A program made the translations under genes and the position numbers. A DNA stretch of 64,000 nt from assembly GCF_030056795.1 (NCBI RefSeq), contig NZ_JASHKQ010000001.1:372001-436000 (forward strand), given 5' to 3'. This document shows positions 1 through 8,416 of this stretch, in pieces; within the stretch, counting starts at the first letter, position 1, and the number at the start of each line of letters is the position of its first letter. Under the pieces are notes generated by a model, which saw only the letters and a list, made by a program, of their open reading frames with translations, was not told where the DNA came from and ran no database searches. The DNA comes from Rhodococcus sp. IEGM 1381 (GTDB lineage Bacteria > Actinomycetota > Actinomycetes > Mycobacteriales > Mycobacteriaceae).

Positions 1-81
1 GTCCAGATGATCGCCGAGCACGACTACCTCAACGGCGAGACCATCCGTATGGACGGCGCAATCCGCATGGCACCGCGTTAA
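1..81 (+). CDS. C-terminal tail of a short-chain dehydrogenase/reductase (partial)
   Basis: Only the last 26 codons are present, in frame from the first base to a TAA stop at 79-81. The readable end, with NGETIRMDGAIRMAPR, matches the C-terminus of classical SDR enzymes of the 3-hydroxyacyl-CoA/3-oxoacyl reductase type, where 'G..IR.DG..RM.P' closes the Rossmann fold after the substrate loop. The exact substrate cannot be told from this fragment. Confidence 0.7.
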   Translation, partial: VQMIAEHDYLNGETIRMDGAIRMAPR

Positions 82-120
82 TCACTGCCCCTCCGCGTGG
101 CCCCGCTTCTCCAGGCGGGG

Positions 121-1743
121 TCACGCTCGGGCGCGTAGGTCCGCCACGGTGGGGATTTCCTGCTCGGCGCGGTCGGTCATCCACTCGCGCAACACTTTTG
201 TCGCCAGCACGTCGTCTTCGTTGTAGACGAGTAGCCGCTCGCGTTGGGTGTGATCGGGCTCCGCGTCATAGCCGACGGCTTCTCGGTACCACCCCATCGA
301 CGCCTCCCCGCCGGCCTCGTCGTCGCGCCACGCGAACCCCGCCACGGGCGCAATCTTCTTCAGTCCCTTGCCGTTCGGGCAGATGAATTGATCGCTCACG
401 GCCTGATAGACGTCCACCCACTGCTCACTGTCGATGAATTCGCGAATCTGCGCCTCGGTGGGCACCCCGGGGACGTCCGCGAATCGACGGGCCGAATCGA
501 GTAACCACTTGTCCTCGGCTTGACGCGAATAGCAATACGCCGCAAACGTTTTACCGCGTGCAGCCGCATCCGCCCGCGTCGCCATCAACCAGTTCCAGAA
601 CACCGCGAACGAGCGGCCCTCGTCGACCGTAGGTAGCGGATCCCAGGTGACGAAGCCCCGATACGTCGGCGGCGGGCCGCCCGCTTCGGTGAGCAACGTG
701 CCCCACAGGTACGCGCCGTGTTCCTGGTAGCTCTCCATGTCGACGTCCACCTCGACGTCGGCGCGGTGCACCGAGACGGTCTCGGAGCGCCGCAACAGGG
801 GTACGTCGGCTCGCCAGGCCAGCGCCGCGGACACCGCGTCGTCGAAGTTTCCGAACGGCCACTCCTCGGGAGCCGGACCGGTCCACTGCGCCAACTCGTC
901 GATGGTGCGCACACCCGCAGCGCGAAGCACGTCTGCCCGCGAACCCGACGCGACGAGTGAGACGTCACGAACGGCGACCAACTGCGGCTTGCAGTCGAAC
1001 CACCAAGCACACGAACGACATTCACTCACCTGCGAGGGAACGGTGAACGCACTACCCCGGGCCACGGCGAGCCGGTCTGCGAAGCGCGTGTCGTATTCGC
1101 CGAGCACCGTTGTCAGATCGTGGACCAGCATGCAGTCGCCGCGGTAGCCCACTGCGCCGCCGACGGGCGCGTTCGTTTCCAATCCCTCGTGGGCCAGCAT
1201 GCGGTACAGGTGGGCGAGCCGAAGCTGGTCGCGCAACTGGCTGCGCACCTTCCGGGTCTCGTCGACGGCCGGGGCCCAGTGCGTCAGCGGTGTGGTTCGG
1301 GCGCCGCGTCCCGGATCGGTGACCTTGTGGTTGACGACGATCACCGGGATGTATCCGCCCGCCGCGTCGCGCACCAGGAGTTCGCTACGGCCACGCCGAC
1401 CGGTATCGCGCTCGAGAGGCAGCACCGCGTTCCATATCCGCTCGACTCCGGCCCGGCAGGCCGCGACTGTGGCCTCGGCCGCAGCACGAGCCGTCGGCTC
1501 GTCGATTTCGGTCCACTCCATCGGATCTTCCACGGCCAACTGCGTGCGGGTGTTCTCGCGGTGCGCCTGCGCTGCTTCCCGGCGCTGGCGGACGCCCGGA
1601 TTCTCGGGCTCGCCGCGCAGCAACGATCCGTAGGCGGTATCGAGATAGAGCCGATGACGGCAACGCGTCAACGATCCGGCGTCGAGCAGCACAGGAGATG
1701 ACAGCTCGAGAGATGACACCGAGGCACCTCGTTGACCGTTCAC
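121..1743 (-). CDS. RecB-family nuclease with C-terminal RNase H-like domain (TM0106 type)
   Basis: This 540-residue protein starts with GTG. Its N-terminal half looks like a RecB/Cas4-type nuclease: a Cys at 28 and a Cys cluster at 242, 245 and 251 (CxxC-x5-C) could hold an iron-sulphur cluster, and the stretch around 120-140 (RSELLVRD ... VIVVNHK) resembles the PD-(D/E)xK core. The C-terminal part (about 365-530) resembles the YprB/RNase H-like exonuclease domain, ending in a YNEDDVLAT motif. Proteins of this architecture are widespread in actinobacteria as TM0106-like nucleases, and their cellular role is poorly defined. It stands alone, convergent with the preceding SDR gene and divergent from the DUF6474 gene. 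Family assignment is fairly firm; a DNA-repair role is only inference. Confidence 0.75.
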   Translation of the reverse strand: MNGQRGASVSSLELSSPVLLDAGSLTRCRHRLYLDTAYGSLLRGEPENPGVRQRREAAQAHRENTRTQLAVEDPMEWTEIDEPTARAAAEATVAACRAGVERIWNAVLPLERDTGRRGRSELLVRDAAGGYIPVIVVNHKVTDPGRGARTTPLTHWAPAVDETRKVRSQLRDQLRLAHLYRMLAHEGLETNAPVGGAVGYRGDCMLVHDLTTVLGEYDTRFADRLAVARGSAFTVPSQVSECRSCAWWFDCKPQLVAVRDVSLVASGSRADVLRAAGVRTIDELAQWTGPAPEEWPFGNFDDAVSAALAWRADVPLLRRSETVSVHRADVEVDVDMESYQEHGAYLWGTLLTEAGGPPPTYRGFVTWDPLPTVDEGRSFAVFWNWLMATRADAAARGKTFAAYCYSRQAEDKWLLDSARRFADVPGVPTEAQIREFIDSEQWVDVYQAVSDQFICPNGKGLKKIAPVAGFAWRDDEAGGEASMGWYREAVGYDAEPDHTQRERLLVYNEDDVLATKVLREWMTDRAEQEIPTVADLRARA

Positions 1744-1800
1744 ACTTCAAGACACTAGGTCAGCCCTCCGACAGCCTGCACAGATCAGCGCCCGTTAGGC

Positions 1801-1833
1801 AGGAGTGGAGCCTGCGGAATGACCCGATAGGCT
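1801..1833 (+). repeat. 33-bp intergenic repeat, single copy
   Basis: A 33-bp element beginning AGGAGTGGAGCCTGCGGAA and ending in GGCT lies 51 bp upstream of the DUF6474 start. It matches, with a few substitutions, the two tandem copies at 20908-20973. The repetition is seen directly; its function is unknown. It lies in non-coding DNA at all three places. Confidence 0.75.
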
Positions 1834-1883
1834 GTGTGAAACGCACCGTTTCCGCCGAGCAGTACATGTCAGGAGCCTTGTCG

Positions 1884-2534
1884 ATGGGTTTGTTCCGTAA
1901 GCGTAAGGGTCGTGCCACTCGCAAGGCAGAGGCCAAGGCTCTCAAGCACAAGGCCACTCTGGAAGCGAAGCTCGGCGCGAAGAACGAGCGCAAGCAGTTG
2001 AAGTCGATCGCCAAGGCGCAGAGCAAGCTCAGCGCAGTGGAGGCGAAGTCGCAGAAGAATGTCGAGAAGGCGCAGGTGTCGGCGCTACGGGCACAGCAGA
2101 AGGCTGCCGCTCAGGGCACGCTGAATGTGGCGCAGATCCGTAAATACCTCGGCATCGCTCGGCTGCTGTTGCCGGTGCTCGCGCCGATCGCCTACCGCGC
2201 GGCCACCGTCGTCCGGGGGCAGCTGGACAGCCGCAAGGCGCAACAGATGGGTGTCGCGCCGGATCAGCTCAGTGAGTACACCGGCCACGGTGGCAAGCTC
2301 AGTGCCCGCATCGCCGGGGCGGAGAAGTCGCTGAGCACCATCGGTGCGCGCCACTCCGATCCCGAGACCAAGAGTTTCGGGGCCGCCATCAGCGAGCGCC
2401 TGGACGATCTGACCACCGCTGTGCGTGCGTCGGAGCAGATGCCGCCCGCTCGCCGCAAGACCGCCCACGCGGCCATCTCCGCAGAGCTCGACGGCATCGA
2501 AGCCGATCTTCTGGCCCGCCTCGGCGTGCGCTGA
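1884..2534 (+). CDS. DUF6474-like protein (basic coiled-coil N-terminus, one membrane segment)
   Basis: This 216-residue protein starts at ATG 1884, chosen over upstream in-frame ATGs because an AGGAG sits 7 nt before it. The first 85 residues are extremely rich in Lys, Ala, Arg and Glu and predict a long basic helix or coiled coil (GLFRKRKGR at the very start). A hydrophobic stretch around 94-115 (LLLPVLAPIAYRAATVV) could anchor it in the membrane. The remainder is helical and polar. It resembles the DUF6474 family known from mycobacteria and rhodococci, for which I know no function. It stands alone between a nuclease gene and the copper cluster. Confidence 0.65.
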   Translation: MGLFRKRKGRATRKAEAKALKHKATLEAKLGAKNERKQLKSIAKAQSKLSAVEAKSQKNVEKAQVSALRAQQKAAAQGTLNVAQIRKYLGIARLLLPVLAPIAYRAATVVRGQLDSRKAQQMGVAPDQLSEYTGHGGKLSARIAGAEKSLSTIGARHSDPETKSFGAAISERLDDLTTAVRASEQMPPARRKTAHAAISAELDGIEADLLARLGVR

Positions 2535-2547
2535 CCCCTGACAACCG

Positions 2548-3114
2548 ATGACCGACAGCTCTGCCGCCCCGCTTCGTGGCGGAGCTGTCGGTAGCGTCAC
2601 CGCGGCGCTCGCGGTGGCCGCGCACGGCATCGCCGGCGGCGGTTATCCCGACGGAGCCGCCCTCGCTATGCTGGTCGTCGTCAGCATCGGTGTCGGTGCC
2701 ATGACGGCAGTACCGAGACGGTCGACGGTACTGCTCCCGGCCTTGATGGGCGGCCAACTTCTCGCCCACATGGCACTGAGCCTGCGCGACATGTCCGGCA
2801 TGTCGGGTGGTCCGCTGCACAGCCACTCGCTACTACCCAGCACAGCGATGATTGCCTTCCACGCGGCCGCGTCGGTGGTCGCCGCACTGTTGATCGCCGC
2901 CGCCGAACGCCTCTACGGACCGATCACATCCATCGTCCGCGCCGTTCTCGCACTCCTCACTCCCCTGCCCGACGGTTCCGCCGTCGGTCGCGTCCGATTC
3001 TCCGTGGCGATGCCGTCGGTGCACGGCACCGCAGTGGACTGGGCCATTTCTCGTCGCGGGCCCCCGATGTCGATCTACTCGTTCCGCGGGCTCCACTCGC
3101 GGTCGGCGTACTGA
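2548..3114 (+). CDS. Membrane protein with Met/His-rich loop, probable copper-cluster member
   Basis: This 188-residue protein has four or five hydrophobic segments (about 12-30, 38-52, 60-76, 100-120 and 128-142). Between the third and fourth lies a Met/His-rich loop with DMSGMSGG and LHSHS, a kind of sequence often used to bind Cu(I). It starts 13 bp after the DUF6474 gene and is followed by ycnI, copC and copD on the same strand, so a role in copper homeostasis is likely. I do not recognise a named family. The C-terminal 40 residues are basic and polar. Confidence 0.6.
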   Translation: MTDSSAAPLRGGAVGSVTAALAVAAHGIAGGGYPDGAALAMLVVVSIGVGAMTAVPRRSTVLLPALMGGQLLAHMALSLRDMSGMSGGPLHSHSLLPSTAMIAFHAAASVVAALLIAAAERLYGPITSIVRAVLALLTPLPDGSAVGRVRFSVAMPSVHGTAVDWAISRRGPPMSIYSFRGLHSRSAY

Positions 3115-3161
3115 CCGACATCCCTTTCCGCACTTCTCTACACAGAAATGACCCAATACCC

Positions 3162-3827
3162 ATGAAGAGCTCTCTTTCCCGTGCCCTGTTCGTCTCCGGG
3201 GCCACCGTCGGTGCGTTGCTGATCGGCGCAGGCGCAGCATCGGCACACGTCGTCGTCTCCGCTCCCGACGCCGAGCAGGGCGGCTACTCGGTTCTGACGT
3301 TCCGTGTTCCCACCGAGTCCGACACCGCCTCGACCAGTTCGGTCAAGGTCACCCTGCCGGGCCTCAATTCTGCTCGTACGCAGCCCATCCCGGGTTGGAC
3401 GTCCACCGTCGAGAAGGACTCGGCCGATCTCGCGGTGTCGGTGACGTGGACGGCGAACCCCGGCGCCGAGGTCGGCCCCGGCCAGTTCCAGCAGTTCCTG
3501 CTCTCGGCGGGCCCCCTGCCCGAGGAGGAGACCGTCTCGTTCCCGGCCACGCAGACCTACACCGACGGTGAGGTCGTCGAGTGGAACGAGCCCATGGCGC
3601 AGGACGGCAGCGAACCCGAATTGCCGGCGCCCACTCTGACTCTCGCCGCGGCCAGCGGCGAAGCGCACGGTGGCGCCGAGTCGGCGACCACCCAGACCGC
3701 CGAGGCGTCGACGCAGGCGTCTTCTTCGGACAACACGGCCCGCTGGCTCGCCGGCGTCGGTCTGGTGCTCGGGGCCGTCGGCGCAGGCCTCGGCATCGGC
3801 GCAACGATCCGGGCCCGGCGCTCGTGA
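3162..3827 (+). CDS. ycnI: YcnI-family (DUF1775) copper-binding membrane protein
   Basis: This 221-residue protein has a cleavable signal peptide ending in GAASA, so the mature chain would begin with His (HVVVSAP). In YcnI the mature N-terminal His, with a conserved Glu and Trp, forms the Cu(II) site. The beta-rich DUF1775 domain spans about 29-160. A linker rich in Ala, Ser and Thr follows, then a C-terminal transmembrane helix (about 193-213) ending in basic RARRS. The stop overlaps the GTG of copC as GTGA, so the two are probably co-translated. The protein would sit outside the membrane and hand copper to CopC/CopD. Confidence 0.9.
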   Translation: MKSSLSRALFVSGATVGALLIGAGAASAHVVVSAPDAEQGGYSVLTFRVPTESDTASTSSVKVTLPGLNSARTQPIPGWTSTVEKDSADLAVSVTWTANPGAEVGPGQFQQFLLSAGPLPEEETVSFPATQTYTDGEVVEWNEPMAQDGSEPELPAPTLTLAAASGEAHGGAESATTQTAEASTQASSSDNTARWLAGVGLVLGAVGAGLGIGATIRARRS

Positions 3828-4381
3828 GGGCGCTGGTCTTTTCTGCGAAGGCACTGGTCTTTTCTGCGAGGGCATTGGTCGTGGCGCTGTTGATGCTGCT
3901 GATCGCCGCCCCCATTGCGTCGGCGCACTCGCAGGTCACCGGATACAGCCCGGCCGACGGCTCGTCCCTCGATTCGTCTCCGGCCACGGCCGCGGTGACG
4001 TTCAACGAGGTACCGCAGTCGCAGTTCGCCACGCTCAACGTCGTCGGACCCGACGGCAACATCTGGTCGAAGGGCGACGCCCGCATCGAGGGCCAGAGTG
4101 TCGTCGTCGATGTCGGCGAGCTGGGACCGACCGGCGATTACACCCTGGCCTATCGCATCACCTCGGCCGACGGTCATCCGGTGAGCGGCACTGCGACGTT
4201 CACGCTGACTCAGGAGGGTTCGGGAACGCCCGGGGCACCGGCCGACGCGTCGGGCACCTCGGGAGAGTCCGAGGACGGGTTCCTCGGCGGCTACGGGCAC
4301 ATCGTGCTCATCGTCGTTGCGGTTCTGGCCTTCGCAGGCGCGTTGGGGTTCGCCCTGCGTAAGCCGAAGACCAGGAAGTAG
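3824..4381 (+). CDS. copC: CopC-domain copper-binding protein with C-terminal membrane anchor
   Basis: This 185-residue protein is read from GTG 3824, which overlaps the ycnI stop; the longer open frame upstream lies inside ycnI. The signal peptide ends in PIASA, leaving a mature protein starting with His (HSQVTGYSPADGS), the hallmark of CopC, whose first His is a Cu(II) ligand. SADGHPVSG near residue 120 is the conserved second-His segment. A C-terminal helix (about 158-178) anchors it outside the membrane, as in YobA-type proteins. The n/h region of the signal peptide contains an unusual internal duplication (see 3830-3871). Confidence 0.9.
   Translation: MRALVFSAKALVFSARALVVALLMLLIAAPIASAHSQVTGYSPADGSSLDSSPATAAVTFNEVPQSQFATLNVVGPDGNIWSKGDARIEGQSVVVDVGELGPTGDYTLAYRITSADGHPVSGTATFTLTQEGSGTPGAPADASGTSGESEDGFLGGYGHIVLIVVAVLAFAGALGFALRKPKTRK
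3830..3871 (+). repeat. 21-bp tandem duplication inside the copC signal peptide
   Basis: Two 21-bp units (3830-3850 and 3851-3871) differ at two positions and encode ALVFSAK followed by ALVFSAR; a third, diverged start (ALVV) follows. The duplication is in frame and lengthens the signal peptide by seven residues. Confidence 0.85.
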
Positions 4382-4388
4382 GACCGAC

Positions 4389-5342
4389 GTGGCTGCGGTG
4401 AGCGAGAGAAGCGTTCGGCTCGTGCTCGCCGCCGCAGCCGCGTCGTTGGTGGGGGTCGCGGCCGCGTTCGCGTTGGCGTACCCCACCTTTCCCGGCGGGT
4501 CGTCGTGGCTGCGGGTGGTCGCGGTGGCTTCGGGTTCGGTGGTGTTGGGGTTCGGCGTTCTCGCTGTCATGGACGGCAATTCCGATTCCCGACGCCCCGC
4601 CGTGGACTCGCTGGTGATGTGGCGTGCGATCGGCTACCTGTCGGGCCTGTGGGCGGTTGCCGAGTTCGTTCTGCTCATCGCAGCCGCTGCAGATTCTGCC
4701 GGTCGCACTCCGTTGACGTTGTCGCCGAGCGCATTCACCTCGTTCGCGGCCGAGATCTCCGTCGGTCGACTGGGAACGGCGACGGTGCTTCTTGCGCTCG
4801 CCCTGTGCGCCATCGGAGTGGCCGGCTATCGACGCGAGGCAGACTGGTCTCCGATTCCGGTGATCGTGTTGGCGTCCCTCGCCCTGGTCGCGCGCCCGAT
4901 CACCGGCCACATGTCTCAGTTTGCGTTCGGCTCCGTTGCCGTTGCGGTGCATGTGTTGTTCGCATCGGTGTGGCTCGGCGTTCTCGGTGCGATGGCGCTG
5001 AGTCTGCGGAGCAAGTCCGCCTGGGCGACGCTGCTGCCGGTCTACTCCAGGATTGCCTTCTGGTGCGTACTCGCAGTCGCCGGCACCGGCGTGCTGGACG
5101 CGGTCCTCAAGCTGGACAACATCGCCGCAGCGGTCGAGACCGGTTACGGCCGAATCGTTCTCGCCAAGGTTTTGATCACCGCGATCCTCGTCGCGGTGGC
5201 CCACCGAATCCGCCGGACGTGGTTGCCCAGCGCCGCCGCGCACCGATCCACCGCGGAGCACTCACTGGGCCGGGCAGCATCGCATGTGTGCCTGCTGGCG
5301 GTTGCATTCGGCTTGGCTGCGGCGCTGGCAACAACGGCATAA
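4389..5342 (+). CDS. copD: CopD-domain copper transport membrane protein
   Basis: This 317-residue protein is read from GTG 4389, seven bases after the copC stop, with an AGGAC just before it. It has eight or nine predicted transmembrane helices. The CopD core lies in the second half: HMSQFAFGSVAVAVHVLFASVWLG carries the conserved His residues of the family, followed by YSRIAFWCVLAVAGTGV. CopD proteins act with CopC in moving copper across the cytoplasmic membrane. Gene order ycnI-copC-copD with tight spacing indicates one operon. I see no CsoR-type regulator nearby. Confidence 0.88.
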   Translation: MAAVSERSVRLVLAAAAASLVGVAAAFALAYPTFPGGSSWLRVVAVASGSVVLGFGVLAVMDGNSDSRRPAVDSLVMWRAIGYLSGLWAVAEFVLLIAAAADSAGRTPLTLSPSAFTSFAAEISVGRLGTATVLLALALCAIGVAGYRREADWSPIPVIVLASLALVARPITGHMSQFAFGSVAVAVHVLFASVWLGVLGAMALSLRSKSAWATLLPVYSRIAFWCVLAVAGTGVLDAVLKLDNIAAAVETGYGRIVLAKVLITAILVAVAHRIRRTWLPSAAAHRSTAEHSLGRAASHVCLLAVAFGLAAALATTA

Positions 5343-5377
5343 GCAAGTCTGTCGGGGGTCTGTACTAGCCTGAGTGC

Positions 5378-6571
5378 ATGCCGAAGTTGACTGTGGTGCC
5401 GAGTGGTTCTTCGGCGTCCTCGGTCGACGGTATCCCCACGGTCGCAGAGTTCTTCGCCGGCATCGGTCTCGTCCGAATGGGCCTGGAGCAGGCCGGCTTC
5501 GAGGTGTCGTGGGCCAACGACATCGAGCGTGACAAGCACCAGATGTATCGCCAGCACTTCGGTGACGATGCGGGCCATTTTCAGCTCGGTGATGTCGCTG
5601 CCACTCGCGGTCACGATCTGCCCGAGGGCTTGTCGTTGGCATGGGCATCGTTTCCGTGCACGGATCTGTCGCTGGCCGGTGGCCGGGCCGGTCTCGCGGG
5701 CAAGAACTCGTCGACCTTCCGACATTTCACCCGGGTGCTCGGTGAGCTCGGTGACGCGCGCCCGGAGGTGGTCGCGCTCGAGAACGTCGTCGGCTTGGCC
5801 ACCAGTCACGGAGGAGACGATCTGGCTGCGGCAGTCCGGGAGCTCAACGAACTCGGTTACTCGGTGGATGTGTTGACCATCGATGCTCGACGCTTCGTCC
5901 CGCAGTCACGTCCGCGCCTGTTCTTGATCGGTGCGCAGAATCCGCCCGAGGATGCCCGCGATCCCAACAGTGAACTGCGGCCCGATTGGCTGCAGGCGGT
6001 GTACGGCGATTCGACGTTGCTGACGCATCGAGCACCGCTACCGAGTCCACCGATTCCGTTGACCAGTGGTCTCGGTGATGTGGTCGAGCGTATGGACTAC
6101 CGAGACTCGCGGTGGTGGGATGCCGCCCGCACTGCAGCGTTCGTGCAGTCGTTGTCGCCGATTCAGTTGCAGCGCGTCGACATTCTGAAGAAGGCCCGCA
6201 AGGTCAGTTACCGCACCGCCTACCGTCGTACTCGTAACGGCGTTGCGGTGTGGGAGGCGCGACCCGACGACATCTCCGGCTGCTTGCGTACCGCCCGCGG
6301 CGGCTCCTCGAAGCAGGCCGTCGTCAAGATGGGGAACGGCCGCTTGCAGGTGCGTTGGATGACGCCGGTGGAGTACGCCCGCCTGATGGGTGCCGGCGAC
6401 TACACGCTCGATGGCCTGCGAAACAATCAGGCGCTCTTCGGTTTCGGCGACGCGGTGTGCGTTCCCGTGGTCGCGTGGCTCGCCGAGCACTACCTGATGC
6501 CGCTTGTTACCGGATCTCTTGTGAGCTCGACTGCCCTGAATTCTGCTGCGGTACATGTCCAGTCACGGTAA
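5378..6571 (+). CDS. DNA (cytosine-5-)-methyltransferase of a type II restriction-modification system
   Basis: This 397-residue protein shows the ordered C5-methyltransferase motifs: motif I FAGIG (26-30) for AdoMet, motif IV with the catalytic Cys in FPCTDLS (Cys94), motif VI ENV (135-137), motif VIII QSRPR (176-180) and a C-terminal GFGDAVCVPVVAW, motif X. The stretch of about 190-320 would be the target-recognition domain. A TAGCCT hexamer ends 6 nt before the ATG, suggesting a leaderless transcript. The last 17 bases overlap the start of the downstream GIY-YIG nuclease, typical of a coupled methylase-endonuclease pair. The recognition sequence cannot be read from the protein; Eco29kI-type pairs (CCGCGG) are a possible parallel. 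Confidence 0.93.
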   Translation: MPKLTVVPSGSSASSVDGIPTVAEFFAGIGLVRMGLEQAGFEVSWANDIERDKHQMYRQHFGDDAGHFQLGDVAATRGHDLPEGLSLAWASFPCTDLSLAGGRAGLAGKNSSTFRHFTRVLGELGDARPEVVALENVVGLATSHGGDDLAAAVRELNELGYSVDVLTIDARRFVPQSRPRLFLIGAQNPPEDARDPNSELRPDWLQAVYGDSTLLTHRAPLPSPPIPLTSGLGDVVERMDYRDSRWWDAARTAAFVQSLSPIQLQRVDILKKARKVSYRTAYRRTRNGVAVWEARPDDISGCLRTARGGSSKQAVVKMGNGRLQVRWMTPVEYARLMGAGDYTLDGLRNNQALFGFGDAVCVPVVAWLAEHYLMPLVTGSLVSSTALNSAAVHVQSR

Positions 6572-7415
6572 GTCCTCACTGCGCGCGTCGGCCGTCGCGC
6601 CACGAAAGAGCACCCTGCCCGCGGACGACGTGCAGTCCTTTCGCACCGCTCTGCGAGAAGTGCTGAGCGAGAGGGACGATCAGGGTCGAGTGTGGTCGGC
6701 AGCCAAGTGGGGCGTGTACGCGTTCTACGATTACGACGGCGAACCGATCTATGTGGGACAGACCAAAGAGAAGCTCAGTGTCCGAGTGCAACGACATCTG
6801 ACCAACCAGCGAACCGACGCCGTCGCGATGCGGGTGCTCGATGTGTTCGAGGTCGCGGAGATCGAGATCTGGCCACTGTGGCAGTACGAGGACCTCAAGA
6901 AGTCCGATGGCGCAGAGCAATTCCGCGCTGCGGAGCAAGATCTCAATGCCCACGAGTACACGGCCTACCTCGAGGCCATCGACAGATCGCGACACAAAGC
7001 AATCCTCAACGAGAAGATTCCGCCGGTCTCGCAGCCCATCGCACTCCCCGCGTCGCTGCGCCGGTCGTTGATCTCCGAACAGACGCGTCGCGAGCGCGGG
7101 CACCCCGACATCCGTATCGCGCGCCGCGCCGAGACCATTTCACGCTTGGCCGCCGTCACTCGTGAACGTGGAGAGGTCTCCGAGGGCCTGCGACGCGTCC
7201 TCGTCGTGCAGGCGGTGCGGCTGGCGTACCTGTCGGCCGAGCGACTCGCCTTCGTCGAGGGCCATCCGATCCCCGATCCCGCAGCCATCGACGTCACCGC
7301 GCTGGTGGGCTCGGTGCTGCACGAGCGTAGCGATCCTGACGACCCCGAGGACACAGTAGAGATAGAGGACACCACCGAACCCGACGGCGAGCTGGACCTG
7401 TTCAGCGAGTACTGA
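6555..7415 (+). CDS. GIY-YIG nuclease, probable type II restriction endonuclease
   Basis: This 286-residue protein begins at ATG 6555, inside the methyltransferase gene. A GIY-YIG module is visible at about 51-85: GVY (53-55), IYVGQT (65-70) and an Arg/His pair (R77, R80, H81). A following Glu-rich segment and Asn152 in LNEKIPP fit the Glu and Asn of the GIY-YIG active site. The rest, about 160-286, is helical and acidic towards the end and should include the DNA-specificity region. GIY-YIG restriction enzymes such as Eco29kI and Hpy188I are known, and the overlap with a C5-methyltransferase makes a cognate endonuclease the best reading. No Vsr or controller gene is present. Confidence 0.8.
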   Translation: MSSHGKSSLRASAVAPRKSTLPADDVQSFRTALREVLSERDDQGRVWSAAKWGVYAFYDYDGEPIYVGQTKEKLSVRVQRHLTNQRTDAVAMRVLDVFEVAEIEIWPLWQYEDLKKSDGAEQFRAAEQDLNAHEYTAYLEAIDRSRHKAILNEKIPPVSQPIALPASLRRSLISEQTRRERGHPDIRIARRAETISRLAAVTRERGEVSEGLRRVLVVQAVRLAYLSAERLAFVEGHPIPDPAAIDVTALVGSVLHERSDPDDPEDTVEIEDTTEPDGELDLFSEY

Positions 7416-7433
7416 CGAAAGTAGGCTCGCCCT

Positions 7434-8348
7434 GTGCCGCTTCCCCCTCACGTTGCCGATCTCACCAGCATCGATCTGTTGCTGTCGGTGGCCGAGCTCG
7501 GCAGTATCGGGCGAGCGGGTCGAGCTCACGGCATGTCGCAGCCGGCGGCCAGTTCCCGCATCCGTGCGCTGGAGCGTCGTGTCGGCGCGCCATTACTGAA
7601 ACGGGGCGCACGCGGAACGGTGCTGACCGAGTTCGGCGAGCTCGTCGCAAGTTGGGCAGCGCCGGTCGTCCGGTCGGCAGAAGACTTGGCGACGGCGATC
7701 GCCGCGCTGCATGCCGAACGCATCGGCCACGTGCAGATCGCTGCGAGTCAGACTGTCGCTGAATATCTTCTGCCACGCTGGCTGGTCACGCTGCATGCGC
7801 GTCTGCCGCACATCGTGCCGACGCTGAGTTCGGGTAACTCCACGGTGGTCGCCGAGAAGGTGTTGGCGGGCGACGCGAGCATCGGTTTCATCGAAAGCCC
7901 CAGCATCCCAACATCTTTGGATCATATGACCGTGGCCACCGACGAGTTGGTACTCGTAGTGCCGCCGGGTCACGCGTGGGTCGGGGCCCCACCGTCGGCC
8001 GCTGAGATCGTCGCCACCGCACTCGTCACCCGAGAGACGGGCTCGGGCACGCGCTCGGCCTACGAAAATGCCTTGGCAGCAGCGGGACTCGGACAACCGA
8101 CGGCGCCGCTCCTCGAGGTCTCGTCGACGACGGCGATCAAGTCGGCCGTTGCCGCGGGAATCGGCGGTGCCGTTCTCAGCTCACTGGCTGTTGCACCCGA
8201 GCTGGCCGCCGGCACCCTGATCCAGGTGCCGATCCCAGGGCTGACGCTGCGCCGAGAGCTGATGGCCATCTGGCCGTCCGGTCGTATCCCGACCGGACCG
8301 GCCGCAGAGTTGCTCACCGTGGCGGCGAAGACTCACCTGCAGCCATAG
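7434..8348 (+). CDS. LysR-family transcriptional regulator
   Basis: This 304-residue protein has a LysR winged helix-turn-helix in the first 65 residues (SIGRAGRAHGMSQPAASSRI is the recognition region) and a two-lobed effector domain from about 95 to 300 (VQIAASQTVAEYLLP opens it). It starts at GTG 7434, preceded 6 nt earlier by TAGGCT, so it is probably leaderless. It lies just upstream of a TDT-family exporter on the same strand, and LysR regulators commonly control such a neighbour; control of a sulphite- or anion-export gene is inference. Confidence 0.88.
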   Translation: MPLPPHVADLTSIDLLLSVAELGSIGRAGRAHGMSQPAASSRIRALERRVGAPLLKRGARGTVLTEFGELVASWAAPVVRSAEDLATAIAALHAERIGHVQIAASQTVAEYLLPRWLVTLHARLPHIVPTLSSGNSTVVAEKVLAGDASIGFIESPSIPTSLDHMTVATDELVLVVPPGHAWVGAPPSAAEIVATALVTRETGSGTRSAYENALAAAGLGQPTAPLLEVSSTTAIKSAVAAGIGGAVLSSLAVAPELAAGTLIQVPIPGLTLRRELMAIWPSGRIPTGPAAELLTVAAKTHLQP

Positions 8349-8365
8349 CTCTGGGTTATGGCTGC
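8339..8365 (+). terminator. Hairpin at the end of the LysR gene
   Basis: GCAGCCATA (8339-8347) and TATGGCTGC (8357-8365) form a perfect 9-bp stem with a 9-nt loop, overlapping the stop codon. No T-run follows, so termination is only probable. Confidence 0.45.
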
Positions 8366-8416
8366 CGGCCGAACTGCTGCCTACCGAGCGGGCACGGCAC
8401 CGCGCAGGCTGAAGAC

